From contig NC_021487.1 of assembly GCF_000427095.1 (NCBI RefSeq), forward strand, positions 1,521,381-1,585,380: a stretch of DNA of 64,000 nucleotides, in the 5' to 3' direction. Made by a program: the position numbers and the translations under genes. Numbering within the stretch: position 1 is the first letter of the stretch; every line of letters begins with the position of its first letter. Under the pieces are notes generated by a model. It ran no database searches, was not told where the DNA came from, and saw nothing but the letters and a program-made list of their open reading frames with translations. Positions 16,567 to 24,810 of this stretch are shown here, one piece after another. This DNA is from Chthonomonas calidirosea T49. GTDB taxonomy: Bacteria > Armatimonadota > Chthonomonadetes > Chthonomonadales > Chthonomonadaceae.

Positions 16567-17586
16567 CTAATCCGAGCTACCTGGCGCTGTCGCTCCACCT
16601 CCAGGCCTACTACCAGTAGGCGGTTGCGACCCCATAGGGCCGCCTGGTCCGAACCCAGGCATACCGGGCATACCCGGCGGCATGCCGTAACCACCAAACC
16701 CGGCAGCGCCAGCTCCACCTGCCTGTGCTGCGGGCGGCCATGTGGGCGGTGTTGCGGGCGGCGCTAAGCTATCTTGTAGCACCAAGTCCGCAGAAAAATC
16801 GAGGCCTTTTCGTCCCTCAATTTCGGTGGGGGTCGCAACCCCATTATTCTGGCTACCGCCCCCTGTACCATACCCACCGTACGGTGAGCCTGGCATGCCC
16901 GACATACCGTAGGGCATGCCAGGAGGCATGCCAGGAGGCCCTCCTCCCATCCCATACGGAGAGCTGGACATAGGAGAGCTTGTCATGGGCCCCATGGATC
17001 CACCCGCTCCATACATGCCTTTCGGAGGGCCGTAGGAACCGAAGCCACCGTAGGCCTGATTCCCATTCTGGCCATTGGCAGCCTCCGGAGGATAGGGATG
17101 GGCCGGCATGGTGATATAGACGCTTTGAAACTTTGCCGTATCGTTGCGCAAAAATATCCACCAGCGGGCTAGTTCCATTTCGTTGGGGCAAAAGCCAGTA
17201 AGGTGCACAAGGTTATGATTTCTTGGATCTATTTCCATAGAATGGAGCAGAATGTAGGGGCTCGTATCCGATGCAACGGCCGTGTAGGCTTTCCACCATG
17301 AATCGTTGTATTTTTGAGCGCTCGCGATGAAGTCTTGTTTGCTCTTAATATCGGCGATACTACTGTTTACTTGCTGTACCTTCGACTGATAGTCCTGATA
17401 TTGCGACTGCAAGTTATTGGCGTTATCAAGCTGTTGCTTTGCTTGGTCAAGCTGTCCCTTCAGGCCTATGTACCAAGCCACAAAAGCGATGATGACCGCA
17501 GCCACTAGGGCCGTTGCAAAGCCAAAGAACACAGGGCGTGCACGGCGCTCATGAACATAGGGTGGTAAAAGATCGATGCGCAGCAT
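16567..17586 (-). CDS. pilN: PilN-like pilus assembly protein
   Basis: A 339-residue protein; typical PilN is about 180-200. The N-terminus MLRIDLLPPYVHERR is the conserved PilM-binding motif (usually INLLP). A membrane helix (~20-42), coiled coil (~45-90) and PilN core follow, with HLTGFCPNEMELARWWIFLR. From about residue 162 the protein is rich in Gly/Met/Pro (PPGMPPGMPYGMSGMPGSPY) with a short structured-looking island near residue 252 (GRKGLDFSADLVLQDSLAPP). The extra ~150 residues explain the length. It lies between pilM and pilO. Confidence 0.88.
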   Translation of the reverse strand: MLRIDLLPPYVHERRARPVFFGFATALVAAVIIAFVAWYIGLKGQLDQAKQQLDNANNLQSQYQDYQSKVQQVNSSIADIKSKQDFIASAQKYNDSWWKAYTAVASDTSPYILLHSMEIDPRNHNLVHLTGFCPNEMELARWWIFLRNDTAKFQSVYITMPAHPYPPEAANGQNGNQAYGGFGSYGPPKGMYGAGGSMGPMTSSPMSSSPYGMGGGPPGMPPGMPYGMSGMPGSPYGGYGTGGGSQNNGVATPTEIEGRKGLDFSADLVLQDSLAPPATPPTWPPAAQAGGAGAAGFGGYGMPPGMPGMPGFGPGGPMGSQPPTGSRPGGGATAPGSSD

Positions 17587-17651
17587 CTTCCAAAGCTTCT
17601 CCTACTACAGGCATTTCTTTAGGAACATACCCGTTTCCTGTGGGCACGAAA

Positions 17652-19163
17652 CTACTTTTTCTTTCCTCGCTTGGCCGGTTCCGGCAGCAGGTCGTAAGCA
17701 GCAAGCCCCAAGCTCACGGCAAAAAGCGGGCCGACCTCGTCCATATCGTAGTTCTGTTTTTTGATACTTATCTGTACGTGGCGCAGTGGGTTCACTACCC
17801 GGGTCGAGATGCCGAGCTCGTGCTCGATGAACTCGGCCAGTTTCGGCAGACGCGCCATACCGCCGCACAGGAGAATTTCGTGGACGGGCGCATCGCCGCT
17901 ACGGGATCGATAGAAGTCCAGAGAGCGTCGCAGCTCCTGGACAAGATCGGTCACATGGGGAGCTATCGCGTTAAATATCTGAATTTTTAGGGCGTCCTGA
18001 GGTTGCGGCGTCGCCTCGCCAAAAGCCGGCGGAACATCCGATGCTGGAGGCACAAACCCCGGTGCCTCCCCTTCCGTCTGTTGGGCGCTAAAATCGAAGG
18101 GAGTGGAGGGTGGGTTCAACTCCTGTGAGGGATTGGCTAAGCCGCCAGATGCCCCCCCAAGTTCGCCTGAGGAGGGTGCCAAGCCACCGGAACCACCTCC
18201 TAACTCCTCTGAAGAGGGCGCCAAGCCGCCTGATGGCGAAGAGAACTCAGTGGATTCTGTAGCGGCACCGGAAAAATCGAAAGGCATTCGCCCTGAAGGA
18301 GAGCTGATCGGCCCAGAGGCCGACATGGGCGGCGGCTCGGTGAAATCTATAAAGCCTCCCGACTCTCCAGGCAGCGCTCCTGAAACCCCAAAACCGGTCT
18401 GTGGCAGCTGCTCAAACATCACTTCGGCGAGGTCTCGTTTATACCGCTCCGCCGTATCCATATCTACCTGTAGGGCTTCGGCAATGGCACGGGTAAAGTT
18501 ATCTCCTCCAACGGGCAGCGTACGCAGGAACGCAGGAAGATTATCGCGAAACACGCCGATATCCGTGGTGCCCGCCCCGATGTTTGCGATAAGAGCCGTA
18601 TGTCCTGCCGACTGCGCTGGCTCGCCGATATCGAGCAGAGCGCGTCCCATGGCTAACGGCACCACATCTATAGCTTTGGGGTTAAGACCGGCGGCAAAAA
18701 GCACTTCAACATGCTGATCGATGAAGTCCTGCTGGGCTACGGCCAGCAGCACCTCTATGTTCTGCTGCGAGGGGTCAACTCCCTCCGGTCGCTCGATGCG
18801 GGCATAGTCCATGATCGTTTGGGCGGCAGCAAAAGGAATCTGGCGCTCTATCTCCCACTGCATCTGCGTGGCCAGCTCTTTATCGTCGGATACCGCCGGC
18901 ACCTCAACGACTCGAACCACCACCGATGTATTGCTCGCCGCCGCACTGATCACCTGTTTTGTGCCGATGCCGGCATCGCGCAGCATCTGACGAATGGCCT
19001 GTCCTAGTCGTTGTGCATCGAGGATCACCCCGCCATCAAAAGTGTCGGGAGGCGTCGGCGCAATGGCCATGCCCGTTACCTCGACACGCCCACCTCCGCC
19101 GCGTGCCTCGACGACCTTAATATATTTCGACCCTATATCCAGCCCGAGATAGGCTCCAGCCAT
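17652..19163 (-). CDS. pilM: PilM-like actin-fold pilus assembly ATPase
   Basis: A 503-residue cytoplasmic protein; typical PilM is ~350. The N-terminal half has GLDIGSKYIKVVEA, QVISAAASNTSVVVRVVEVP, the phosphate-2 loop IANIGAGTTDIGVF and RTLPVGGDNFTRAIAEAL. The C-terminal part has VHEILLCGGMARLPKLAEFIE. Between them, at residues ~250-390, a Ser/Pro/Gly insert contains three near repeats of GGLAPSSEELGG. PilM binds the PilN N-terminus and organises the platform. The start has AGGGAG upstream and it is the first gene after the operon promoter at 19269-19297. Confidence 0.9.
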   Translation of the reverse strand: MAGAYLGLDIGSKYIKVVEARGGGGRVEVTGMAIAPTPPDTFDGGVILDAQRLGQAIRQMLRDAGIGTKQVISAAASNTSVVVRVVEVPAVSDDKELATQMQWEIERQIPFAAAQTIMDYARIERPEGVDPSQQNIEVLLAVAQQDFIDQHVEVLFAAGLNPKAIDVVPLAMGRALLDIGEPAQSAGHTALIANIGAGTTDIGVFRDNLPAFLRTLPVGGDNFTRAIAEALQVDMDTAERYKRDLAEVMFEQLPQTGFGVSGALPGESGGFIDFTEPPPMSASGPISSPSGRMPFDFSGAATESTEFSSPSGGLAPSSEELGGGSGGLAPSSGELGGASGGLANPSQELNPPSTPFDFSAQQTEGEAPGFVPPASDVPPAFGEATPQPQDALKIQIFNAIAPHVTDLVQELRRSLDFYRSRSGDAPVHEILLCGGMARLPKLAEFIEHELGISTRVVNPLRHVQISIKKQNYDMDEVGPLFAVSLGLAAYDLLPEPAKRGKKK

Positions 19164-19268
19164 CTTAGACTACTCCCTGCTCAAATCCGTAATCTGCGGA
19201 CACACTACCCCACTACGAGAGGCTTGCGACCTCGTCACGATCCTTCATTTATTAGATACGTCTTCAGC

Positions 19269-19297
19269 ATTGTATCAGATTTGCCGCCGACTGTCAA
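19269..19297 (-). promoter_or_regulatory. Promoter of the pil operon
   Basis: Read on the minus strand: TTGACA (19297-19292), 17-bp spacer, TACAAT (19274-19269). The start point would be near 19262, giving a leader of about 100 nt before pilM. No other strong promoter is seen between here and pilQ, so pilM to the STN gene, and perhaps pilQ, are one unit. Confidence 0.78.
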
Positions 19298-19352
19298 TAC
19301 TGCTTCGCTTTGTTCATCTTCTTTTGTCGTGTCTCCCGCCAAAAAGGTTCAA

Positions 19353-22109
19353 TTAGCGGAGTTCCACAACCTCCGTCGCATGCGGCCCTAGCGCTATTGG
19401 AAAGAGAAGCGCACCGTTTTGGTTTTGAAGAGGTATTTCCTTCTGAGCTAAACGTTCCACCGCCTTGCGCGCACCTGCCAACGAGGGAACCCGCGCGATA
19501 AACACATACACGCTGCCGTCTTGAGGGCGCGCCGTGGTGTTAGAGATGGTGAAGAAACGGTCGCCGTAGCGCTCGATTCTTAGCGAAGGATTATCTGCGA
19601 TCGCCCAGGTAAGGGGTTGCCAACCCGCTGCGGACAGCTGTTGAAAAAGGGGAATATAGCGCTTGAACAGGTCGCGATCTCGATTGTACCACTTTGGCGT
19701 CTCCCAATAGGGGTGGGTGGATGCATCCGCACTGAACATACTTGGAAACAGATCGTAGAAGAGGCAACGCTGAAAATACTGCTCTACCATGCTGTGGTCG
19801 AAGCGGTCGAAGTTAGTGTCCATCAGCATAAGAAACGGCTTCTGATAGCAAAGAGTCCTGCGATAACAGAGGAGAGCGTCGGAATCAGGGAAGAAGCGCC
19901 CCTCATACAGCCAATTTACTTCTGAACCCATCACATCCAGCAGCGGTGCAAAAATGCAGAAGCGTTCCGGTGTACTATTGGCCATCAGCAGGCGCCCTCG
20001 GTTGTGCAAGTCCGCACTGATAAAACGAGTAAAGTCGTGTACCCAATACCACTGGGGCACACAGGGTTTTCGGAAGCCGCTATCAAACGTTAAAGGGTAA
20101 GGACACGCCTGCAGATCGGACAGCCGATAGTCGCACGTATCCGCCCAACTCTCCAAAGAATCCAGATAGATGCCATCAAGCCGACCGTTTTTTTGCGTGT
20201 TTTCCGCGCCAAAGAGACGATCGGCCCCCTCCACAGTATAGCTTAGCGAAGCCTTGGTGGGCTGCTCGGGCGTGGCCGGCAGACCGGGGCTAGGATTTAA
20301 GATGAAGAGCGCCCCATCGTTCCAAGGCACCTTACTGAACTGCACGTAGAAACGGCCATTCGAGTCTTGCACGCCGCTGTTCAGAACAGCCCGCGCCCAC
20401 TCCTGCGGCGTTGGATCGTGCAACGCATCCAGAGGACGTGGTGGCATGGCCTCTTTCGCCCGCGCCTGAATCAAACTCATTGCCTCCTCATAGGTGCGCG
20501 GAAGGTTGTCGGCCATGGGCATCCAGTAAGAGGAGGGCTCGATATATCGAAAACAGAGGATGCCTGCTGCGTTATCCTGTTTTATGCTGTTGTCGCCCTC
20601 ATGAAAAGCAAAGCCGAAATCCGGCCACCCCTCCACACTCTCCGGGGCGGTAAAAGGCATCCAGATGCCGTAAGGTTTGTGCTGTTCCGGATAGAAGAGG
20701 GCGTTGGCGCGATAAAACTGCATCGCCGCCTCTCGAAACGGCATGGTGGTCAACGCGAGCTCCCTCCCCCCTACCTGTTCCACGGGAAGGGGCGGCAGAG
20801 AGAACAGCTCACAGCGCACACGTGCCGTGTGGGTAGGCCAGACTTGGCTTTTACCGGTGAGGGCCACGTCCCACCCAATAACAAGAAGATGATGAGGGGC
20901 GTTATAGAAAATGCGAAACACGGCAGGCCATTGAATATCTTCCGCCATCATAAAACCGCCCGCCCGCCCCGCTACGCAGGCAAAGGGATAGCGTGAAAGC
21001 CCTCCGGTGGTACCTACCGATATCTGCACTTGGTTTTCGTACTCCTCATCGGCCTCCACAGGAAACGCACGCTGAATGTCTTCTCCCCACACAAGGTCAG
21101 ACCCAGCGAAGGGAACCGTGAGATAGAGACTTAGGGCGCGGTCTTGGCCGGTCTTATCTATCAGGGTGCCGTCCACCCCGATTCCATTTCCTTTAGGGTA
21201 GAGCGCAATGCTGAACACAACATGCAAAGCGCTAACCACCCCATTGAAGTTCACTCCACCCGCCTGTCTTGGAGTAAAACGGCCCTCCAGCGGAATTAAA
21301 GGGCCGTCATTTCCAACATCGCGCAGTAGAAACCCGCCTACTGCAGCTCCATTCATCTTTCTTCCTCTCACGCGCACGGCAGCTAACGTACCGCGAGCAT
21401 CAAAGGTCAGTGAGAGAGAGCGATCCTCGGACGTCAGCGTTTGCCAAGGAGCCGCTGTCTGGGGGCGAGTGGGCACATCCAGCAGCTGGCCATCAAAAAT
21501 ATGCGGGCCTCTTAGCAGATAGAGAGAAACGTCATCAAACCAGACGGTGCCTCGATGATAACGAAAAAGCATATAGAGAGTAAGGCTTTTTACCGGCTTT
21601 TCCGGATAGATAACGAGCTGTTCTCGCTCCCAATCGTGTGTTCCCGCCGAGAAGGCAGCAACCTGCCCCCATAGCGGGGTGCCATCGTTATAGGTTAGGT
21701 CCACATAGATCGCGTAGTCGGCTGGGTTGTTACCCTCCACTGAATCGGCACGGCTCCAGCCAACCACAACGATGGGAACGGGACTTTGTTGGTTGAGCTC
21801 GATTGTCTGCATGGCCCCATGCAGGCTGCTCGTATCGGTGCTATCACATCGGATGCACTGTTCTCCCCCATGCATAAATCGTCGGTCAATGTCATAGCCC
21901 TGGCCGTAAGGCAGCCATTCGGGCACACCGCCTCCTTTGCCATCCGGCCCACTCCCCCCCTCGAAGCCTCCATTACGCACAAGGTTGGCCACGCGATCCT
22001 GCCCTCTTGCCCAAAGAGGGCCTAACAGACTGCTCAGCATGACGAACAAACAAAAACAGCGAAGGGTCACCCACTGTCGCTTTACTTCCAAAGATTTTCG
22101 AGGATGCAT
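19353..22109 (-). CDS. Large secreted protein, probable carbohydrate-active enzyme of unrecognised family
   Basis: A 918-residue protein with a signal peptide (FCLFVMLSSLLGPLWARG). Residues ~40-200 form a jelly-roll, carbohydrate-binding-module-like domain (NLVRNGGFEGG, then WFDDVSLYLLRG). A beta-rich middle follows. The C-terminal ~350 residues look like a barrel-type hydrolase: GIYLDSLESWADTCDYR, FISADLHNRGRLLMAN and DVMGSEVNWLYEGRFFPD carry Asp/Glu candidates for catalysis. I cannot assign a CAZy family. The ATG at 22109 is the best start for the signal peptide, but its AAGGGG ribosome site is 13 nt away. It follows the chelatase genes by 96 nt on the same strand. Confidence 0.65.
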   Translation of the reverse strand: MHPRKSLEVKRQWVTLRCFCLFVMLSSLLGPLWARGQDRVANLVRNGGFEGGSGPDGKGGGVPEWLPYGQGYDIDRRFMHGGEQCIRCDSTDTSSLHGAMQTIELNQQSPVPIVVVGWSRADSVEGNNPADYAIYVDLTYNDGTPLWGQVAAFSAGTHDWEREQLVIYPEKPVKSLTLYMLFRYHRGTVWFDDVSLYLLRGPHIFDGQLLDVPTRPQTAAPWQTLTSEDRSLSLTFDARGTLAAVRVRGRKMNGAAVGGFLLRDVGNDGPLIPLEGRFTPRQAGGVNFNGVVSALHVVFSIALYPKGNGIGVDGTLIDKTGQDRALSLYLTVPFAGSDLVWGEDIQRAFPVEADEEYENQVQISVGTTGGLSRYPFACVAGRAGGFMMAEDIQWPAVFRIFYNAPHHLLVIGWDVALTGKSQVWPTHTARVRCELFSLPPLPVEQVGGRELALTTMPFREAAMQFYRANALFYPEQHKPYGIWMPFTAPESVEGWPDFGFAFHEGDNSIKQDNAAGILCFRYIEPSSYWMPMADNLPRTYEEAMSLIQARAKEAMPPRPLDALHDPTPQEWARAVLNSGVQDSNGRFYVQFSKVPWNDGALFILNPSPGLPATPEQPTKASLSYTVEGADRLFGAENTQKNGRLDGIYLDSLESWADTCDYRLSDLQACPYPLTFDSGFRKPCVPQWYWVHDFTRFISADLHNRGRLLMANSTPERFCIFAPLLDVMGSEVNWLYEGRFFPDSDALLCYRRTLCYQKPFLMLMDTNFDRFDHSMVEQYFQRCLFYDLFPSMFSADASTHPYWETPKWYNRDRDLFKRYIPLFQQLSAAGWQPLTWAIADNPSLRIERYGDRFFTISNTTARPQDGSVYVFIARVPSLAGARKAVERLAQKEIPLQNQNGALLFPIALGPHATEVVELR

Positions 22110-22205
22110 AAGGCACACCATACCCCTTATGAGGAGTTTGTCGTAGATGAACACACAACAGAAGCTGTTGACCTCTAGCGGCGTCTGCTCTTAGAAACCA
22201 ACCAT

Positions 22206-22583
22206 CTACTCGAAATTGCCAGCCTCCACAGCACGTTTGGCCAACACCTCTGTTAACTGGGAGGAACGCCCTAAGTAGGGGCCAAGTCGGAAATGCACTT
22301 GTGGGTAGCGCTTTTGGGCCTCCTCAAACAGCGAAGGCAGGTCCTCGGCTACATGGGTACCCGTATGCAGAAAATAGGGAACGCCCACGATCTCCGTGGC
22401 GCCCTGTTGCACGCAAAGGGCGATGGCCTCTGGAATAGAGGGGCTATTGCACTCCAGAAAACCGACCTCCACAATGGGGAAGATATCGCGTCGCTTTACC
22501 TCATTAACCACGCGATACATCGCTTCGTTAGCGGCAGGGCGCGGGCTGCCATGAACCAGCACTAGCAGAGCTCGTTTAGCCAT
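22206..22583 (-). CDS. CbiX/SirB-type sirohydrochlorin chelatase, short form
   Basis: A 125-residue class II chelatase half-domain (CbiXS size). The first metal-ligand motif is LVHGSPRPAANEAM (His in HGS) and the second PYFLHTGTHVAEDLP (His in GTHV), so both expected ligands are present. Such enzymes insert Co, Ni or Fe into sirohydrochlorin for cobalamin, coenzyme or siroheme synthesis. It overlaps the upstream paralogue by 8 nt. The preferred metal cannot be told from the sequence, and no other tetrapyrrole genes are in the window. Confidence 0.88.
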   Translation of the reverse strand: MAKRALLVLVHGSPRPAANEAMYRVVNEVKRRDIFPIVEVGFLECNSPSIPEAIALCVQQGATEIVGVPYFLHTGTHVAEDLPSLFEEAQKRYPQVHFRLGPYLGRSSQLTEVLAKRAVEAGNFE

Positions 22584-23064
22584 TCTGTTTCACTCCCGAG
22601 GTCGCAGGGCATTTTGCCGTTCCATAGAGCGGGCAATCGGGCGAAGCGCGACAGAAGCGCGCTGCACGCTCGAGGTCTTCACGCCATGCCTCAGGCCCTA
22701 CGGCGGCAAAAGCGCTTGCGATAAGCGCATCGGCCAGGTTTTCATCATAGCCAATCGGTTCGGCCACAACAAACTCCATTTCGGGATAACGCGCCTTTAC
22801 CTCTTCCAACGCTTTGGGAATATCGGTTTTTACAAATTTCCCAGGAACCAAAAAATAGGGCAGCACCAAAATACGGCGTACTCCCTCTTGTGCCAAACGC
22901 GCCACCACTTCCCCAAATAGCGGCTCGCTATAGTTCAAATAGCCTACTTCCACTTTGGCAGCAAGCCCTTTGGTGCGCAGTCGCTCCGCATGGGCTTGCA
23001 AAGCCTCTCCGGCGCCACAAAGCAGCGAGCCATGGGCAAACAGAAGGATCGCATCGGGCTTCAT
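22576..23064 (-). CDS. CbiX-like chelatase paralogue with altered metal site and Cys-rich tail
   Basis: A 162-residue paralogue of the gene below. The first ligand motif is kept (LFAHGSLLCGAGEAL) but the second reads PYFLVPGKFVKTDIP, with Phe where the partner has the His of GTHV. A ~40-residue C-terminal extension ends with three cysteines (FCRASPDCPLYGTAKCPA, spacing C-x5-C-x7-C), which might hold metal or an Fe-S cluster. It starts within 4 nt of the fumarase stop and overlaps the next gene, so fumarase and both chelatase genes form one tight unit. The two half-domains could form a heterodimer; this is inference. Confidence 0.8.
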   Translation of the reverse strand: MKPDAILLFAHGSLLCGAGEALQAHAERLRTKGLAAKVEVGYLNYSEPLFGEVVARLAQEGVRRILVLPYFLVPGKFVKTDIPKALEEVKARYPEMEFVVAEPIGYDENLADALIASAFAAVGPEAWREDLERAARFCRASPDCPLYGTAKCPATSGVKQNG

Positions 23065-24581
23065 CTTCGTGGGGCTATGAGCTCTAGGTTCTTCCCGCTC
23101 TCCTCCTCCACAACCTCATGCAGACTGTTGCCATGGCTATCCATCGTGACTACCGCCAACAGGTCTTTTACACGTAGATGCCACATGGCTTCAGGTATCC
23201 CGAACTCCTCGAGAAAGTCTACCCCCTCCACCTCCGTCACGCACTCGGCATAGAACTGCGCCGCTCCGCCAATAGCGTTCAAATAGACAGCACCGTAGTC
23301 TTTCAGGGCTTGAAGGGTCTTTTCGCCCATCCCGCCTTTGCCAATAACAGCCCTTATGCCGAACCGCCGGATGATATCGGCCTGATAAGGCTCCTCGCGC
23401 ATGCTGGTCGTAGGCCCAGCCGCAGTGATTTTCCAACGTCCTTGCGCATCTTTGATCGCCACAGGGCCGCAATGGTAGATCACCTGTCCGCGAAGGTCCA
23501 CAGGGCTATCGTGCTCCATGAGATACTTATGAAGAGCATCGCGACCCGTGTAGATCACCCCAGAAAGCAATACGACATCGCCCACCCTAAGCTTCCTCAC
23601 GTCCTCCTCGCTTAACGGCGTTGTGAGATGGAGCTCGCGGCCCGTAAGTGGAAGGTTCTCCTGATCGGCCAAACGCTGTGGCCTCTCTTCGCGGAACAGC
23701 CATCGGCGGATAGCCCCCGTCTGCGGGTCAAGTCGCACCCCTAGGCGCCGAAAAGCCCAGCAATCGTAGGCCACCGAGACAAAAAAGGAGGCAGGAAGCC
23801 GATTCAGCGCCCCGATTTTGCAGCCAAAGAGAGTCACCTTGCCTCCAAAACCCATGGTGCCGATGCCCAAGTCGTTCGCATGCGCCATAACCCGCTCCTC
23901 TAGCTCCGCCAAAACTGGGTTAGGGTTCACATCGTCCAGAGGGCGTAACAGCTGCTCTTTGGCATGATGATAGCCACTCGTGCGATCGCCCCCAATACAG
24001 ACTCCCAAGCAACCCACACTACACCCCTGTCCCTGGGCTTGCCAAATCGCATGAAGGATGCACTTATAGACGCCTTCCAGGTTACGGTCGGCCCGTCCTA
24101 AATGCTCTAACTCGCAAGGAAGAGAGTACTGAATGTTTTTGTTTTCGCAGCCGCCTCCCTTTAATAAGAGAAGCACTTCGATCTCATCCTCCTCCCACTG
24201 CTCAAAATGGATGATGGGAGTTCCTGGGCCGATATTGTTGCCAGCATTTTTACCAGTAACGCTATCTACAGAGTTCGGTCTTAACTTACCTAGCTTCGTG
24301 GCCTCCACAATGGCCTCGTGAATGGCCCGCTTCATGGCGATCTGGTTTACCCCCACCGGCGTGTGAATGAAGAAGGTGGGCATGCCTGTATCCTGACAAA
24401 TGGGCTGCTCGCGCTCGCAGGCCATATCAATGTTTAACCCGATGATCTGAAGCGCCTGTCCCGAACGGTTGTTTTTATCCTCCATTGTTAGGACACGCTT
24501 AAGGGCACGGCGTACATCGGCAGGCATGTTGGTAGCGGTCTGAGTGATCAGCTCCAGCAAACTCTGTGACAACTGTTCCAT
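23061..24581 (-). CDS. fumA: Class I fumarate hydratase (single-chain, Fe-S)
   Basis: A 506-residue iron-sulfur hydro-lyase converting fumarate to malate. N-terminal (alpha-like) domain: QPICQDTGMPTFFIHTPVG, with a cluster cysteine, then GAGGCENKNIQYS-like residues (seen as KGGGCENKNIQYSLP) and VGCLGVCIGGDRTSGY. C-terminal (beta-like) domain: LLSGVIYTGRDALHKYL and YHCGPVAIKD, then AAGPTTSMREEPYQADII and GKGGMG. Start at 24581 (TTGGAG 10 nt upstream); a longer frame lacks a ribosome site. A minus-strand TATAAT at 24641-24646 without a good -35 box may be its promoter. Citrate synthase is divergent, so two TCA enzymes share this region. Confidence 0.92.
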   Translation of the reverse strand: MEQLSQSLLELITQTATNMPADVRRALKRVLTMEDKNNRSGQALQIIGLNIDMACEREQPICQDTGMPTFFIHTPVGVNQIAMKRAIHEAIVEATKLGKLRPNSVDSVTGKNAGNNIGPGTPIIHFEQWEEDEIEVLLLLKGGGCENKNIQYSLPCELEHLGRADRNLEGVYKCILHAIWQAQGQGCSVGCLGVCIGGDRTSGYHHAKEQLLRPLDDVNPNPVLAELEERVMAHANDLGIGTMGFGGKVTLFGCKIGALNRLPASFFVSVAYDCWAFRRLGVRLDPQTGAIRRWLFREERPQRLADQENLPLTGRELHLTTPLSEEDVRKLRVGDVVLLSGVIYTGRDALHKYLMEHDSPVDLRGQVIYHCGPVAIKDAQGRWKITAAGPTTSMREEPYQADIIRRFGIRAVIGKGGMGEKTLQALKDYGAVYLNAIGGAAQFYAECVTEVEGVDFLEEFGIPEAMWHLRVKDLLAVVTMDSHGNSLHEVVEEESGKNLELIAPRR

Positions 24582-24810
24582 GGTCAGCAAACTCCAAATC
24601 TTCCGCAACGCTGCGGAGGTAGATTTCCTCACTACCTTTCATTATACCTGTCATCTCCGCAGATGGTTCAGAAGCAGCTGCGACCCGTTGCGTTGTACCT
24701 CGCGAGTTCACAACGCTTTTCGGCTCCCACACGTAGAAGAAAAGAGAAGGATTTTCTCTTTGGGAAAAAGAAGATTTTCATAAAGCAAGAATTTTCAGAG
24801 GAGCCTTTCC

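Noticed and set aside
18103-18717. Plus-strand 204-codon Pro/Glu/Ser-rich frame
   Set aside because: Mirror of the low-complexity insert of PilM; composition follows from the complementary strand.
22206-23064. Full siroheme or cobalamin gene cluster
   Set aside because: Apart from the two chelatase-like genes, no tetrapyrrole genes are nearby.
24663-24810. N-terminal extension of citrate synthase (possible targeting peptide)
   Set aside because: No start with a ribosome site, strange composition, and a better start with the standard N-terminal motif lies in another frame at 24811.
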